The position numbers and the translations under genes were made by a program. Of a stretch of 64,000 nt of DNA, positions 1 to 9,350 are shown piece by piece (position 1 is the stretch's first letter; each line of letters opens with the position of its first letter). The notes under the pieces are model-generated. The model ran no database searches and had not been told where the DNA came from. It saw nothing but the letters and a program-made list of their open reading frames with translations. Source of the stretch: Flavobacteriaceae bacterium (GTDB lineage Bacteria; Bacteroidota; Bacteroidia; Flavobacteriales; Flavobacteriaceae); assembly GCA_016649715.1 (NCBI GenBank), contig JAENXC010000002.1, positions 186,001 to 250,000 on the forward strand. Direction: 5' to 3'.

Positions 1-1
1 T

Positions 2-421
2 GCCCAGTTATTTTATGATTTTCTGCTGAAAAATTATCGAGAGGACGAAATAGTGGTTTACGGAAGGTCTTTGGGAACCACTTTCGCAACCTATGTTGCC
101 ACAAAAAACCATCCAAAACGATTAATTCTCGAAGCCCCTTTTTACAGTTTGGATGAAGTGGCAAGCGAGCGTTTTCCCATCTATCCAATGAGTTGGTTTT
201 TGAAATATCATTTCCCGACAAATCAATATTTAAAAGAAGTTTCGTGCCCCATCACTATTTTTCACGGAACCGATGACACAACAGTAAACTATAAAAACAG
301 TGAGAAACTTTCAAAAATCAAGACGAAAGGGAAACTGACTTTTATAACGATTCCGGGGGGAACTCACCACGATTTGGGCAATTATGAAGTTTATGAAAAA
401 ACGCTGGATTCAATTCTTTGA
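2..421 (+). CDS. alpha/beta hydrolase, 3' part (5' end outside window)
   Basis: The reading frame is open from base 2, so the gene begins before the window and only about the last 139 residues are present. The fragment has the elements of a serine alpha/beta hydrolase in order: nucleophile elbow GRSLG, an acidic residue in HGTDDTTV, and a final histidine in GGTHHDL near the C-terminus. This order fits the Bem46/YqkD-like cytosolic or membrane-anchored hydrolases. The N-terminus, which would show a signal or membrane anchor, is missing, and the substrate cannot be told. Stop TGA at 419-421. Confidence 0.8.
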   Translation, partial: AQLFYDFLLKNYREDEIVVYGRSLGTTFATYVATKNHPKRLILEAPFYSLDEVASERFPIYPMSWFLKYHFPTNQYLKEVSCPITIFHGTDDTTVNYKNSEKLSKIKTKGKLTFITIPGGTHHDLGNYEVYEKTLDSIL

Positions 422-483
422 AACAAAAAAATCCGTCCCAAATTTTACCTCGGGACGAATTCTAAAAATTTTAGGGAGTATTA

Positions 484-957
484 TCAGTTTTTTTTCAACT
501 TGACCATCCCGTCGGGCCTGTTCATGAGCGCTGCTCTTCGGGCCTCAAGGTCTGCTTGTTGTTGTCTTATTTTTGCTTGGCGTTCCATTTCCGCTTCAGC
601 AGCAGCCTGTGCGTTTTGCTCAGCGATTTTTCGGGCCATATCCGCCTCGTGTTGCTGTTTTAAGGCCATCATTTTTTGTTGATTGGCAACATCTAAGGTA
701 ACGTCATCGGAAACCACTTTGGTGTCCTCATTCTTTTTCTTGATAACCGTGGAGGCCTGGTCTTGTTTTAGGGTCCCTTCCACTTCAACCACCTCTTTTT
801 TGGTGTTGGTTTTTTTGGTGACCTGGGTCTTGACGTTTGTATCTTTTTGGATTACTTTCTTAACGGTCGTTTCTTGTTGAACGTCTTTGTTTTCTTGGGC
901 TTGGGTTCCAGCTATACTGAAAAGAACAACTGCAAACACCATAAATAGTTTTTTCAT
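484..957 (-). CDS. secreted Lys/Glu/Gln-rich coiled-coil protein, unknown function
   Basis: 157 residues. The N-terminus is a Sec signal peptide (MKKLFMVFAVVLFSIAGTQA, cleavage before QE). The mature part is highly charged: a Lys/Thr/Val-rich stretch, then from about residue 90 a long helix rich in Ala, Gln, Glu and Arg (QQKMMALKQQHEADMARK) that should form a coiled coil, ending in a basic tail. There is no enzymatic motif and no lipobox, so a soluble periplasmic or surface protein is likely. It stands alone, convergent with the hydrolase. The family is not recognised. Confidence 0.7.
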   Translation of the reverse strand: MKKLFMVFAVVLFSIAGTQAQENKDVQQETTVKKVIQKDTNVKTQVTKKTNTKKEVVEVEGTLKQDQASTVIKKKNEDTKVVSDDVTLDVANQQKMMALKQQHEADMARKIAEQNAQAAAEAEMERQAKIRQQQADLEARRAALMNRPDGMVKLKKN

Positions 958-1070
958 AATTTGTGGTTATTAGGGTTTAAAAAGTAAACATACGGATAGA
1001 TACGTTAAGTTATTGCAAAATGGAAGTGAAATAAAAGCCAAAACTTTTTTAAAAACCGTGGTTATGGATA

Positions 1071-1100
1071 TTCGAAAAGTGTTTTGAAAATGTATATTTG
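1071..1100 (+). promoter_or_regulatory. putative promoter of ychF
   Basis: TATATTTG at 1093-1100 is a perfect TAnnTTTG -7 box of the Bacteroidota primary sigma factor. TTC at 1071-1073 lies 19 bp upstream, where TTG is expected, so the -33 element is one base off. Transcription should start near 1107, leaving a leader of about 50 nt that contains inverted repeats (1104-1139). Confidence 0.55.
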
Positions 1101-1158
1101 CACCCTCGTAAACCGAAACTACTTTTGATCGAGGTTTACCTTTAAAAAATTATATTTA

Positions 1159-2253
1159 ATGAAAGCAGGTATCGTAGGATTGCCAAACGTGGGAAAATCC
1201 ACCCTTTTTAATTGTTTGAGTAACGCAAAGGCGCAAAGTGCCAATTTCCCTTTTTGTACCATTGAACCAAATGTGGGCGTGGTAAACGTGCCCGACCCTC
1301 GTTTGCTCAAACTTGAAGAATTGGTAAAACCCGAGCGCGTGCTTCCCGCAACCGTTGAAATTGTTGACATTGCCGGCTTGGTAAAAGGAGCAAGCAAGGG
1401 CGAAGGATTGGGAAATCAGTTTTTGAGCAACATCCGCGAGACCGATGCCATCCTACACGTTTTGCGCTGCTTTGATAACGACAACATCGTTCACGTTGAT
1501 GGAAGTATTAACCCAATCCGCGATAAGGAAACCATTGATATTGAACTCCAATTGAAGGATTTGGAAACGGTAGATAAAAAACTTGAAAAAGTGAAACGCG
1601 CCGCCCGTACAGGAAACAAAGAAGCACAAAAAGAAGAAACTGCTTTGATGAAAGTTAAAACAGGTTTGGAAGCTGGAATTTCCGTCCGTGCCATTGACTT
1701 AACCGAAAGTGAACGTGAGGAATTTATTGTGAACGCACAATTTATTACGGATAAACCAGTAATGTACGTGTGTAACGTGGATGAAGGTTCGGCCGTAACC
1801 GGAAATGCTTATGTTGAAAAAGTAAAGGCAGCCGTCGCTGGTGAAGACGCTGAGGTTTTAGTTCTTGCTGTTGGAACCGAAGCAGATATTACCGAATTGG
1901 AAACTTTTGAAGAACGCCAAATGTTTTTAGAAGATTTAGGTCTTGATGAAGCGGGTTCAGCAAAATTGATTCGAAGTGCCTACAAATTATTAAAACTACA
2001 AACCTATTTTACAGCTGGTGTGAAAGAAGTCCGTGCTTGGACCATTCCCATTGGTGCCACTGCACCACAAGCTGCCGGCGTTATCCACACAGATTTTGAA
2101 AAAGGCTTTATCCGTGCCGAAGTTATAAAGTACGAAGATTTTGCAACTTACGGAAGTGAAGCAAAAGTGAAGGAAGCCGGAAAAATGGGCGTGGAAGGGA
2201 AGGAATACATCGTTAAGGATGGCGATGTGATGCATTTCCGTTTTAACGTTTAA
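1159..2253 (+). CDS. ychF: redox-responsive P-loop ATPase YchF (OLA1 family)
   Basis: 364 residues, the normal family length. Starts [15 protein letters not shown], with the P-loop at residues 7-14, followed by switch segment [20 protein letters not shown] (G3), and NVDE in place of the NKxD of true GTPases; this change is the known basis for ATP rather than GTP preference in YchF. A coiled-coil helical insert covers roughly 130-165, and the C-terminal 85 residues form a TGS domain ([13 protein letters not shown] to DGDVMHFRF). YchF binds ribosomes and acts in stress and translation control. Single-gene transcription unit by context. Confidence 0.96.
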   Translation: MKAGIVGLPNVGKSTLFNCLSNAKAQSANFPFCTIEPNVGVVNVPDPRLLKLEELVKPERVLPATVEIVDIAGLVKGASKGEGLGNQFLSNIRETDAILHVLRCFDNDNIVHVDGSINPIRDKETIDIELQLKDLETVDKKLEKVKRAARTGNKEAQKEETALMKVKTGLEAGISVRAIDLTESEREEFIVNAQFITDKPVMYVCNVDEGSAVTGNAYVEKVKAAVAGEDAEVLVLAVGTEADITELETFEERQMFLEDLGLDEAGSAKLIRSAYKLLKLQTYFTAGVKEVRAWTIPIGATAPQAAGVIHTDFEKGFIRAEVIKYEDFATYGSEAKVKEAGKMGVEGKEYIVKDGDVMHFRFNV

Positions 2254-2255
2254 AT

Positions 2256-2328
2256 AGTCCCCTCCCGACCTCCCCAACGGGGAGGAGTGTACGTCCGAGT
2301 TCCTCCCTTTGGGGGATTAAGGGGGACT
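2256..2328. repeat. C/G-rich intergenic inverted repeat
   Basis: Between ychF and cbpM. An outer pair AGTCCCC (2256-2262) / GGGGGACT (2321-2328) encloses a tight inner hairpin CCTCCCC-aac-GGGGAGG (2269-2285). Similar C-run/G-run hairpins occur at 11387-11455 and 48571-48585, so it looks like one dispersed family. It may also end transcription of the two converging units, although no long T-tract follows. Confidence 0.6.
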
Positions 2329-2342
2329 TTCCTTCTAAAGTA

Positions 2343-2633
2343 TTACTCGTACAAACGCAATCTTTTTTGAAGCAAATTCATTTCTTTTTCCAGTTTTCGC
2401 ATGCGTTTCAGCATTTGTTTCAGGGCGTCTAAACCTTCAAAATTGATTCCTAATTCATGGTGTAAGCGAAACATTCGTTCAATTTCCGAAATATCCTTTT
2501 CGTCGATAAAAATGTCGTTTTGCTTTTCTTCAAAAGCAATCAATCCGTATTCGTGAAGCTGCTTTACGAAGGAATCTTCAATATGTGTTTGTTTGCAATA
2601 GTGACTTACCAATATATATTTTTCTCGTGCCAT
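2343..2633 (-). CDS. cbpM: chaperone modulator CbpM-like protein
   Basis: 96 residues: an N-terminal MerR-like winged-helix part (KYILVSHYCKQTHIEDSFVKQLHEYG) and a C-terminal coiled coil from about residue 66 (KQMLKRMRKLEKEMNLLQKRL). CbpM inhibits the co-chaperone CbpA by binding its J domain. The gene directly follows the cbpA-type dnaJ, and the stop and start codons share one base (TAATG at 2633), so the pair is translationally coupled. The family call rests on fold pattern, size and partner. Confidence 0.8.
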   Translation of the reverse strand: MAREKYILVSHYCKQTHIEDSFVKQLHEYGLIAFEEKQNDIFIDEKDISEIERMFRLHHELGINFEGLDALKQMLKRMRKLEKEMNLLQKRLRLYE

Positions 2634-3553
2634 TATCTCAGTTTTGAAAGTTCATTAAACAGTTCTTTTTCTTTTTCTGAAAGATTTTTTGGCAGCACAA
2701 TTTTATAAGTAATATAAAGATCGCCGTGCTGGTCTTCCTTTTTGTATTTGGGCAACCCTTTGCCTTTCAGTTTTACTTTTGTGTCGTTTTGGGTTTCGGG
2801 CTTCACGCTCAGTTTCACTTTTCCAGTGAGCGTTTCAACGGTTATTTCGCCACCCAGAAGTGCAGTGTAAAGTGAAATTTCTTCGGTTGAATAAATATCG
2901 CTTTCCAACCTTTTGAAACGCGTATTGTTGAAAATTTCAAAAGTGATTAACAAATCGCCTTTGGGTCCGCCATTCATTCCTTCGCCACCGTAACCCTTAA
3001 TTTTTAGGGTTTGTCCATCCTCAACCCCAGCGGGAATTGTTAATCGAATCTTTTTCTCCCCAATACTGATAGTTTGTTTTTGGCTTTTTAGAACATCAGT
3101 CAAATTTAATCGAAGGGTAGCGCTCAAATCCTGGCCCTTAAATTGTGAAGTTTGCCTTCTGCTTCCACCACTAAATCCACCACCACCACCGAACATAGAT
3201 TCAAAAAAGTCTGAAAACTGGCTTTCGTCAAAACCTTGTCCACCGCCCGAATAAGTGCGCTGACCGCCAAACCCGCCACCAAAACCTTGCGAACCTTGTT
3301 GTTTTTTTGCTGCTTCAAAAGCATCGGCGTGTTGCCAATCTTTTCCGTATTGGTCATATTTTTTTCTTTTTTCGGGATCGCTCAAAACTTCGTTCGCCTC
3401 GTTTATTTGCTGAAATTTTTGTTGTGCCGTTTTGTCGTTTGGGTTTAAATCGGGGTGCAATTTTCGCGCAAGTTTTCGGTATGCTTTCTTTATATCGGCC
3501 GCTGTGGCGGTTTTATCCAGCCCAAGAACTTTGTAGTAGTCTATAAATTCCAT
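2633..3553 (-). CDS. cbpA: DnaJ-family co-chaperone of CbpA type
   Basis: 306 residues from the ATG at 3553, giving [14 protein letters not shown], the usual J-domain start; an upstream in-frame ATG at 3625 would add 24 residues unlike the family. The J domain has HPD in RKLHPDLNP, then a Gly/Phe-rich linker (about 85-140), then two substrate-binding beta domains. The cysteine-rich zinc finger of true DnaJ is absent, which separates it from dnaJ and points to CbpA. It stimulates the DnaK ATPase; dnaK itself lies at 45648. Confidence 0.9.
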   Translation of the reverse strand: MEFIDYYKVLGLDKTATAADIKKAYRKLARKLHPDLNPNDKTAQQKFQQINEANEVLSDPEKRKKYDQYGKDWQHADAFEAAKKQQGSQGFGGGFGGQRTYSGGGQGFDESQFSDFFESMFGGGGGFSGGSRRQTSQFKGQDLSATLRLNLTDVLKSQKQTISIGEKKIRLTIPAGVEDGQTLKIKGYGGEGMNGGPKGDLLITFEIFNNTRFKRLESDIYSTEEISLYTALLGGEITVETLTGKVKLSVKPETQNDTKVKLKGKGLPKYKKEDQHGDLYITYKIVLPKNLSEKEKELFNELSKLR

Positions 3554-3902
3554 TAATGTATTTTGTTTGTGTGATGAAATTATGAAAAGTAATCCAACAA
3601 GCCACTGACAATTCTCATTCTTCACAAAAATTTAGCAATCCACTAAACTTGAATTAGAGAACTTTTCTCCTATTTGTACGGTTGAGAAGACGTTTTAGCT
3701 TTGAATCAGGACAATCTATTCTCATTAGTTTTCTATGTCCAAAATAAATAGTATTTTACTAAAGAAAACTGCAATATTTGTACATTCGTGGCGTATACCA
3801 AATTACTAACAATTGTAATCATTTTATTGTTAATTACTTTCCAAGGTATTGGTTTCACAAGTGCTCACCTATATTTATATTAGCAACCCTACACCAAATC
3901 CC
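3554..3902. other. intergenic region between divergent cbpA and parE
   Basis: 349 bases, AT-rich, with no credible gene. It holds the parE promoter (3849-3877). No perfect TAnnTTTG box was found for the cbpA side. No long hairpin or dispersed repeat was seen. Confidence 0.6.
3849..3877 (+). promoter_or_regulatory. putative parE promoter
   Basis: TTG at 3849-3851, 18 bp spacer, then TATATTTA at 3870-3877, a 7 of 8 match to TAnnTTTG. The start site would be near 3884, about 19 nt before the ATG at 3903. This supports that ATG over the in-frame TTG at 3849, which lies in the -33 element. Confidence 0.6.
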
Positions 3903-5753
3903 ATGACCGAAACGCAATATACCGAAGACAACATACGCTCGCTGGACTGGAAGGAACACATCCGTATGCGTCCCGGGATGTATATTGGGAAGCTCGGCGA
4001 CGGTTCCTCGCCCGATGACGGTATTTATATTCTTCTAAAAGAGATTATTGATAACTGCATTGATGAATTTGTGATGGGTGCCGGAAAAACCATCGAGGTG
4101 CGAATTAAGGACAAAGAAGTGAAGGTTCGCGATTTTGGCCGTGGCATTCCGCTGGGAAAAGTGGTAGATGTGGTTTCCAAAATGAACACCGGTGGAAAGT
4201 ACGACAGTCGTGCCTTTAAAAAATCGGTAGGTTTAAATGGTGTTGGAACCAAGGCTGTGAATGCGCTTTCGTCGTTTTTTAAGGTGGAATCAATCCGTGA
4301 TAACCAATTGAAAGCTGCGGAGTTTTCCTTGGGCGAATTGACGAACGATATAGCTATTGAAGAATCTACAAAGCGAAAAGGCACAAAAGTAGTTTTCATT
4401 CCCGATGAAAGCATCTTCAAAAACTTCAAATACAGAAGCGAGTACGTTCAAAAAATGCTGAAAAACTACGTCTATCTCAATCCGGGACTCACGATAGATT
4501 TCAACGGCGAAAAATTTTACTCCGAAAATGGATTGAAAGATCTTTTGATGGAAACCATTTCCGAAGAAGATATGGCTTACCCAATAATCCATCTTCGCGG
4601 CGAAGACATTGAAGTAGCCATAACGCACAGCAAAACCCAATACAGCGAGGAATACCACAGTTTTGTGAACGGACAGAACACCACCCAGGGCGGAACACAT
4701 TTGGCAGCTTTTCGCGAAGCTTTGGTTAAAACCATCCGTGAGTTTTACAATAAAAATTACGAAGCCAGCGACGTGCGGAAGTCTATCGTTTCAGCGATTA
4801 GCATAAAAGTTACAGAACCTGTTTTTGAAAGCCAGACAAAAACCAAATTGGGTTCCACCGATATGGGCGGCGGACTTCCAACGGTGCGTACGTTTATAAA
4901 TGACTTCCTAAAAACGCAGCTCGACAATTACCTCCATAAAAATCCCGAGGCGGCAGATGGAATCCAACATAAAATAGTACAGGCGGAAAGGGAACGTAAA
5001 GAATTGAGCGGGATTCGCAAGCTGGCGAAAGACCGCGCCAAAAAGGCAAATCTTCACAATAAAAAATTGCGCGATTGTCGGGTGCATTTGGCAGACATCA
5101 AAAACGAACGAAATCTTGAATCCACTCTTTTCATAACCGAAGGAGATTCCGCGAGCGGAAGCATCACCAAAAGCCGTGATGTGAATACCCAAGCCGTGTT
5201 TTCTTTACGTGGAAAGCCGTTGAACACCTACGGAATGACCAAAAAAATAGTTTATGAAAACGAGGAATTCAATCTGTTGCAGGCCGCGTTGAATATCGAG
5301 GATTCAATGGAAGATTTGCGTTATAACAACATTGTAATCGCCACGGATGCCGATGTGGACGGAATGCACATTCGGCTATTGCTCATTACTTTTTTCCTTC
5401 AGTTTTTCCCTGAATTGATAAAGGAAGGACATTTGTATATTCTGCAAACGCCGCTGTTCCGAGTTCGAAATAAAAAAGAAACCATCTATTGCTATTCAGA
5501 ACAAGAACGTATTGATGCCATAGAAAAACTAAAACCAAAACCTGAAATCACAAGATTTAAAGGTTTGGGTGAAATTTCGCCGGATGAGTTTGTGCATTTT
5601 ATTGGGAACGATATTCGGTTGGATCCTGTAATGCTAGATAAATCTATGAGTATTGAAGAATTGCTTTCTTTTTATATGGGAAAAAACACACCGGATAGGC
5701 AGGAATTTATTATTGATAATTTGAAGGTGGAATTGGACAGGGTTGAAGAATAA
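3903..5753 (+). CDS. parE: DNA topoisomerase IV subunit B (ParE)
   Basis: 616 residues from [21 protein letters not shown] ATPase domain at the N-terminus carries [19 protein letters not shown] (Mg/ATP-binding acidic residue) and GRGIPLG, followed by a transducer domain, then a TOPRIM domain with EGDSASGS (near residue 413) and [13 protein letters not shown]. The C-terminus has the RFKGLGE motif. The short length, with no large insertion, and the partner gene 637 bp downstream favour topoisomerase IV over gyrase. It decatenates and relaxes DNA together with ParC. Confidence 0.93.
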   Translation: MTETQYTEDNIRSLDWKEHIRMRPGMYIGKLGDGSSPDDGIYILLKEIIDNCIDEFVMGAGKTIEVRIKDKEVKVRDFGRGIPLGKVVDVVSKMNTGGKYDSRAFKKSVGLNGVGTKAVNALSSFFKVESIRDNQLKAAEFSLGELTNDIAIEESTKRKGTKVVFIPDESIFKNFKYRSEYVQKMLKNYVYLNPGLTIDFNGEKFYSENGLKDLLMETISEEDMAYPIIHLRGEDIEVAITHSKTQYSEEYHSFVNGQNTTQGGTHLAAFREALVKTIREFYNKNYEASDVRKSIVSAISIKVTEPVFESQTKTKLGSTDMGGGLPTVRTFINDFLKTQLDNYLHKNPEAADGIQHKIVQAERERKELSGIRKLAKDRAKKANLHNKKLRDCRVHLADIKNERNLESTLFITEGDSASGSITKSRDVNTQAVFSLRGKPLNTYGMTKKIVYENEEFNLLQAALNIEDSMEDLRYNNIVIATDADVDGMHIRLLLITFFLQFFPELIKEGHLYILQTPLFRVRNKKETIYCYSEQERIDAIEKLKPKPEITRFKGLGEISPDEFVHFIGNDIRLDPVMLDKSMSIEELLSFYMGKNTPDRQEFIIDNLKVELDRVEE

Positions 5754-5809
5754 TTCCTTTGTAACTTACAATTTGAAAAATAATATAAATATTTTATAAA
5801 TTTAAAATC

Positions 5810-6259
5810 ATGAAAAAATCACATTTATTATTTACGGCGATTATAGCTCTTTTAATTTTATCTTCTTGCAGTAAAAAAGATGATAATTTATGCGCTACGA
5901 CAGAACCGCCTTCGGACACTATAACTATTTCAATTATTGACAATGAAGGAAACTCATTGTTAGGAGAGAATAATACATACAAACCTTCGGAAATCACACT
6001 AAACAGGAACAACCAAAATATTCCACTTAGGTTTTATGAATATGACGGAAAAACTTTTATGGAGCTCTACTATTACGAAATGGAATCCGAAAAGGATTAC
6101 GCTCTGAAACTAAACGACCAAGAAACAGATATTTTAAACTTGAAATTAAATACTTATAACACAGAATGTTTTAAAGGACTTAGGAGTGTTGTGAAATTTA
6201 ATTTAAACGGCGAGGAAATCCAGCGCGATGTTAATTATGCATTTATAATTCAAAAATAA
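5810..6259 (+). CDS. putative lipoprotein of unknown function
   Basis: 149 residues. A short signal peptide ends in lipobox LSSC with Cys20, followed by SKKDDN, so a lipid-anchored envelope protein is likely. The mature part is probably all-beta (TITISIIDNEGNSLLG) with acidic patches, like small carbohydrate-binding or transthyretin-like domains, but no family is recognised. Its place between parE and parC is odd, and it is AT-richer than both neighbours. Confidence 0.75.
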   Translation: MKKSHLLFTAIIALLILSSCSKKDDNLCATTEPPSDTITISIIDNEGNSLLGENNTYKPSEITLNRNNQNIPLRFYEYDGKTFMELYYYEMESEKDYALKLNDQETDILNLKLNTYNTECFKGLRSVVKFNLNGEEIQRDVNYAFIIQK

Positions 6260-6308
6260 ATCCTCTTTGAAACCTCTGCGCAACTTTGCGTAATAGCTAT
6301 AACACAGA

Positions 6309-6328
6309 CCTGCCTGCCGGCAGGCAGG
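6309..6328. repeat. dispersed palindrome, CCTGCCTGCCGG family, copy 1
   Basis: A perfect 20-bp palindrome whose halves are CCTGCCTGCC and GGCAGGCAGG. It lies in the short gap before parC, beside the words ctctgcgcaactttgcgt and acacaaagaaccacag, which also look like dispersed sequence. Other copies: 19106, 40151, 43574, 51683 and 55233. Confidence 0.9.
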
Positions 6329-6389
6329 GTTACACAAAGAACCACAGTGTTGCACAGAGAATAAAAAATAAAAAATTGAGAATAATTAA

Positions 6390-9086
6390 ATGAGTGACGA
6401 ACTCGACAATAACGAAGAACAACAAAACACAGGCCCAGACTATTTGGGCGTAAACGACGATACTTCCGGCGATACCATTAAAAAAGTACCCGGAATGTTC
6501 CGCGACTGGTTTTTGGATTACGCCAGCTACGTAATCCTGGAACGAGCTGTTCCCGCCATTGAGGACGGTTTTAAGCCCGTTCAACGCCGTATTATGCAGT
6601 CCATGAAAGATTTGGATGACGGCCGTTACAACAAAGTTGCGAACATCGTTGGCCACACTATGCAGTACCACCCGCACGGAGACGCGAGTATTGCCGATGC
6701 GATGGTGCAAATAGGTCAAAAAGATTTATTGATAGACACCCAAGGAAACTGGGGAAACATTCTAACAGGCGACAGCGCCGCAGCTTCGCGATATATTGAA
6801 GCGCGACTTTCAAAGTTTGCTTTGGATGTTGTTTACAATGCAAAAGTAACCAAATGGCAAGCTTCGTATGACGGGCGTAGAAAGGAACCCATCAATCTTC
6901 CGGTTAAGTTTCCGTTGCTTTTAAACCAAGGTGGGGAAGGAATTGCGGTTGGGCTTTCCACGAAAATCCTTCCGCATAATTTTTTAGAACTGATTGACGC
7001 TTCCATAAAACATTTGCAGGGCAAAAAGTTTCAGATTTATCCAGATTTCCCAACAGGTGGAATTATGGATATTGCCAATTACAACGATGGATTGCGCGGC
7101 GGGAAAATCCGCAGTCGGGCGCGCATAAACCAACTGGACAAAACCACGCTTATAATTACCGAAATTCCCTTTGGCACCAATACTTCATCGCTGATTGACA
7201 CCATTCTGAAAGCGAACGAAAAGGGAAAAATAAAAATCAAAAAGATAGAGGACAATACTGCAGCGGAAGTGGAAATACAAATCCATTTGCCCAGCGGAAT
7301 TTCACCCGATAAAACCATTGATGCGCTATATGCATTTACGGCTTGCGAATCTTCCATTTCGCCATTGGGCTGTGTTATTGAGGACAACAAGCCGTTGTTT
7401 GTTGGAGTTTCCGAAATGCTTCGCGTAAGCACGGACCGCACGGTTCAATTGCTGAAAAGTGAACTTGAAATTCAATTGGATGAGTTAGAGGAACAATGGC
7501 ATTTCGCTTCCTTGGAACGAATTTTTATTGAAAAAAGAATCTACCGCGACATTGAGGAAGAAGAAACTTGGGAAGGCGTAATTGCAGCAATTGACAAAGG
7601 TTTACAGCCACATATCCAGCATTTGAAACGCGCCGTTACCGAAGAAGATATTGTGCGTTTGACGGAAATTCGGATTAAAAGAATTTCAAAATTCGACATT
7701 GATAAAGCCCAGCAAAAGATTGAAGCACTGGAAGATAGCATCGCTCAAATAAAGCATCACTTGGCTAATTTGATTGAATATGCAATTGATTATTTCAAAA
7801 GGCTGAAAAAGGATTACGGCGCCGGAAAGGAGCGAAAAACCGAAATCAGGACTTTTGATGATATTGAAGCGACGAAAGTAGTTATTCGCAACACAAAACT
7901 CTACGTGAACCGCGAGGAAGGTTTTGTGGGCACAAGTCTAAAACGTGACGAATACGTTACCGATTGCAGCGATATTGACGACATCATCGTTTTCACGGAA
8001 GACGGAAAAATGATGATCACGAAAGTGGATCAAAAAACATTTGTGGGCAAAGGGATTATCCACGTTGCCGTTTTCAAAAAAAAAGACAAACGCACCATTT
8101 ACAATATGGTGTATCGCGACGGCGCGCGTGGGGCAAATTACGTGAAGCGTTTTGCCGTAACGGGCACTACGAGGGATAAGGAATACGATATGACCAATGA
8201 AACAAAAGGTTCCAAAGTCCTTTATTTTACGGCCAACCCCAATGGGGAAGCGGAAGTGGTTACCATTTATTTACGCCAAAGCGGCAGTATTAAAAAACTG
8301 AAATTCGACCTTGATTTTACAGATCAATTGGTAAAAGGAAGAAATTCAAAAGGAAATATTGTAACCAAGTATTCCATCAAAAAGATTGAATTGAAAGAAA
8401 AAGGGCTTTCCACGCTGAAACCCCGTAAAATATGGTTTGACGATTCGGTGCAGCGATTGAATGTGGACGAGCGAGGCGAACTTTTGGGTGAATTCCGAAA
8501 AGAAGACCGATTGTTGATTGTAAACCAAAAAGGCGTTGTGAAAACAGTGATTCCTGATATTCAGCTTCGTTTTGATGACGATATGATTATTTTGGAAAAA
8601 TGGGATCCAAAAAAACCGTTGAGCGCTATTTATTGGGAAGGCGAAAAGGAACTTTTTTATGTGAAACGCTTCCTTATTGAACACCCAGACAAGGAAGAAA
8701 CAATTATTTCCGATCATCCAAATTCATATCTCGAAAAGATTTTTACCGATTATCGTCCGATGGCAGAAGTTATTTTCGCCAAAAAAAGAGGGCAGGACCG
8801 CGAAGAGAATATGGAATTGAATTTGGAGGAATTCATTTCAATAAAAGGAATCACCGCAATGGGAAATCAACTCACCAAGGAAAAAGTCTTAGAAATAAAT
8901 ACAATGGAACCGCTTCTTTACGAAGCGCCCGAACCGGTTGAGCCAGAGGAAATGGACGTTGTGGATGAGGAGGATATGGCTTCAAACGAAGAAGATTCCG
9001 AAGACGAAGACGATTCTGATATAAACGATTCAAACGACGAAAACGATTCAAAAACGGACGAAGGTGGGCAGGGGCTTTTGTTCTGA
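6390..9086 (+). CDS. parC: DNA topoisomerase IV subunit A (ParC)
   Basis: 898 residues. The winged-helix breakage-reunion domain has the active tyrosine in AAASRYIEARLS (Tyr135), preceded by HTMQYHPHGDASI. A coiled-coil gate follows (about 340-480) and then a beta-pinwheel C-terminal domain. The canonical GyrA box (QRRGGKG) is not present, which supports topoisomerase IV. The last 45 residues are a strongly acidic Glu/Asp/Ser/Asn tail, likely disordered. It cleaves and religates DNA together with ParE. Confidence 0.94.
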   Translation: MSDELDNNEEQQNTGPDYLGVNDDTSGDTIKKVPGMFRDWFLDYASYVILERAVPAIEDGFKPVQRRIMQSMKDLDDGRYNKVANIVGHTMQYHPHGDASIADAMVQIGQKDLLIDTQGNWGNILTGDSAAASRYIEARLSKFALDVVYNAKVTKWQASYDGRRKEPINLPVKFPLLLNQGGEGIAVGLSTKILPHNFLELIDASIKHLQGKKFQIYPDFPTGGIMDIANYNDGLRGGKIRSRARINQLDKTTLIITEIPFGTNTSSLIDTILKANEKGKIKIKKIEDNTAAEVEIQIHLPSGISPDKTIDALYAFTACESSISPLGCVIEDNKPLFVGVSEMLRVSTDRTVQLLKSELEIQLDELEEQWHFASLERIFIEKRIYRDIEEEETWEGVIAAIDKGLQPHIQHLKRAVTEEDIVRLTEIRIKRISKFDIDKAQQKIEALEDSIAQIKHHLANLIEYAIDYFKRLKKDYGAGKERKTEIRTFDDIEATKVVIRNTKLYVNREEGFVGTSLKRDEYVTDCSDIDDIIVFTEDGKMMITKVDQKTFVGKGIIHVAVFKKKDKRTIYNMVYRDGARGANYVKRFAVTGTTRDKEYDMTNETKGSKVLYFTANPNGEAEVVTIYLRQSGSIKKLKFDLDFTDQLVKGRNSKGNIVTKYSIKKIELKEKGLSTLKPRKIWFDDSVQRLNVDERGELLGEFRKEDRLLIVNQKGVVKTVIPDIQLRFDDDMIILEKWDPKKPLSAIYWEGEKELFYVKRFLIEHPDKEETIISDHPNSYLEKIFTDYRPMAEVIFAKKRGQDREENMELNLEEFISIKGITAMGNQLTKEKVLEINTMEPLLYEAPEPVEPEEMDVVDEEDMASNEEDSEDEDDSDINDSNDENDSKTDEGGQGLLF

Positions 9087-9151
9087 TTTTTCTGCATAAC
9101 TTCTAAAACAATTATTTCTTCAGAAAAAACAACTTTCAGTTTGCAAACCTT

Positions 9152-9181
9152 TTGATTTTCAAAAGAAAAACCTTATTTTTG
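9152..9181 (+). promoter_or_regulatory. rpsA promoter, consensus
   Basis: TTG at 9152-9154, exactly 19 bp spacer, TATTTTTG at 9174-9181: a full match to the Flavobacterium consensus. Transcription would start near 9188, giving an unusually long leader of about 160 nt before the rpsA ATG, room for autoregulation by S1 (inference). Confidence 0.8.
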
Positions 9182-9350
9182 CGCCCCTCTTAGCGACGAG
9201 TCAAGAATAAGAGGAACTGAAACAAAACAAAAACAAACCCTTCTGTGGGATAGTCGCCTAAAAATCTTGTAACAGCGCAGAATACAAACCATTGATTTTA
9301 AAAGGTTTTCTCTAAACTTCGGAGCTTTAAAAAATCAATTCTACAAACAA

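Noticed and set aside
3903..9086. Reading the pair as DNA gyrase (gyrB/gyrA)
   Set aside because: The B subunit is short without an insertion, the A subunit lacks the GyrA box, and the genes are adjacent with a divergent acidic tail; topoisomerase IV fits better.
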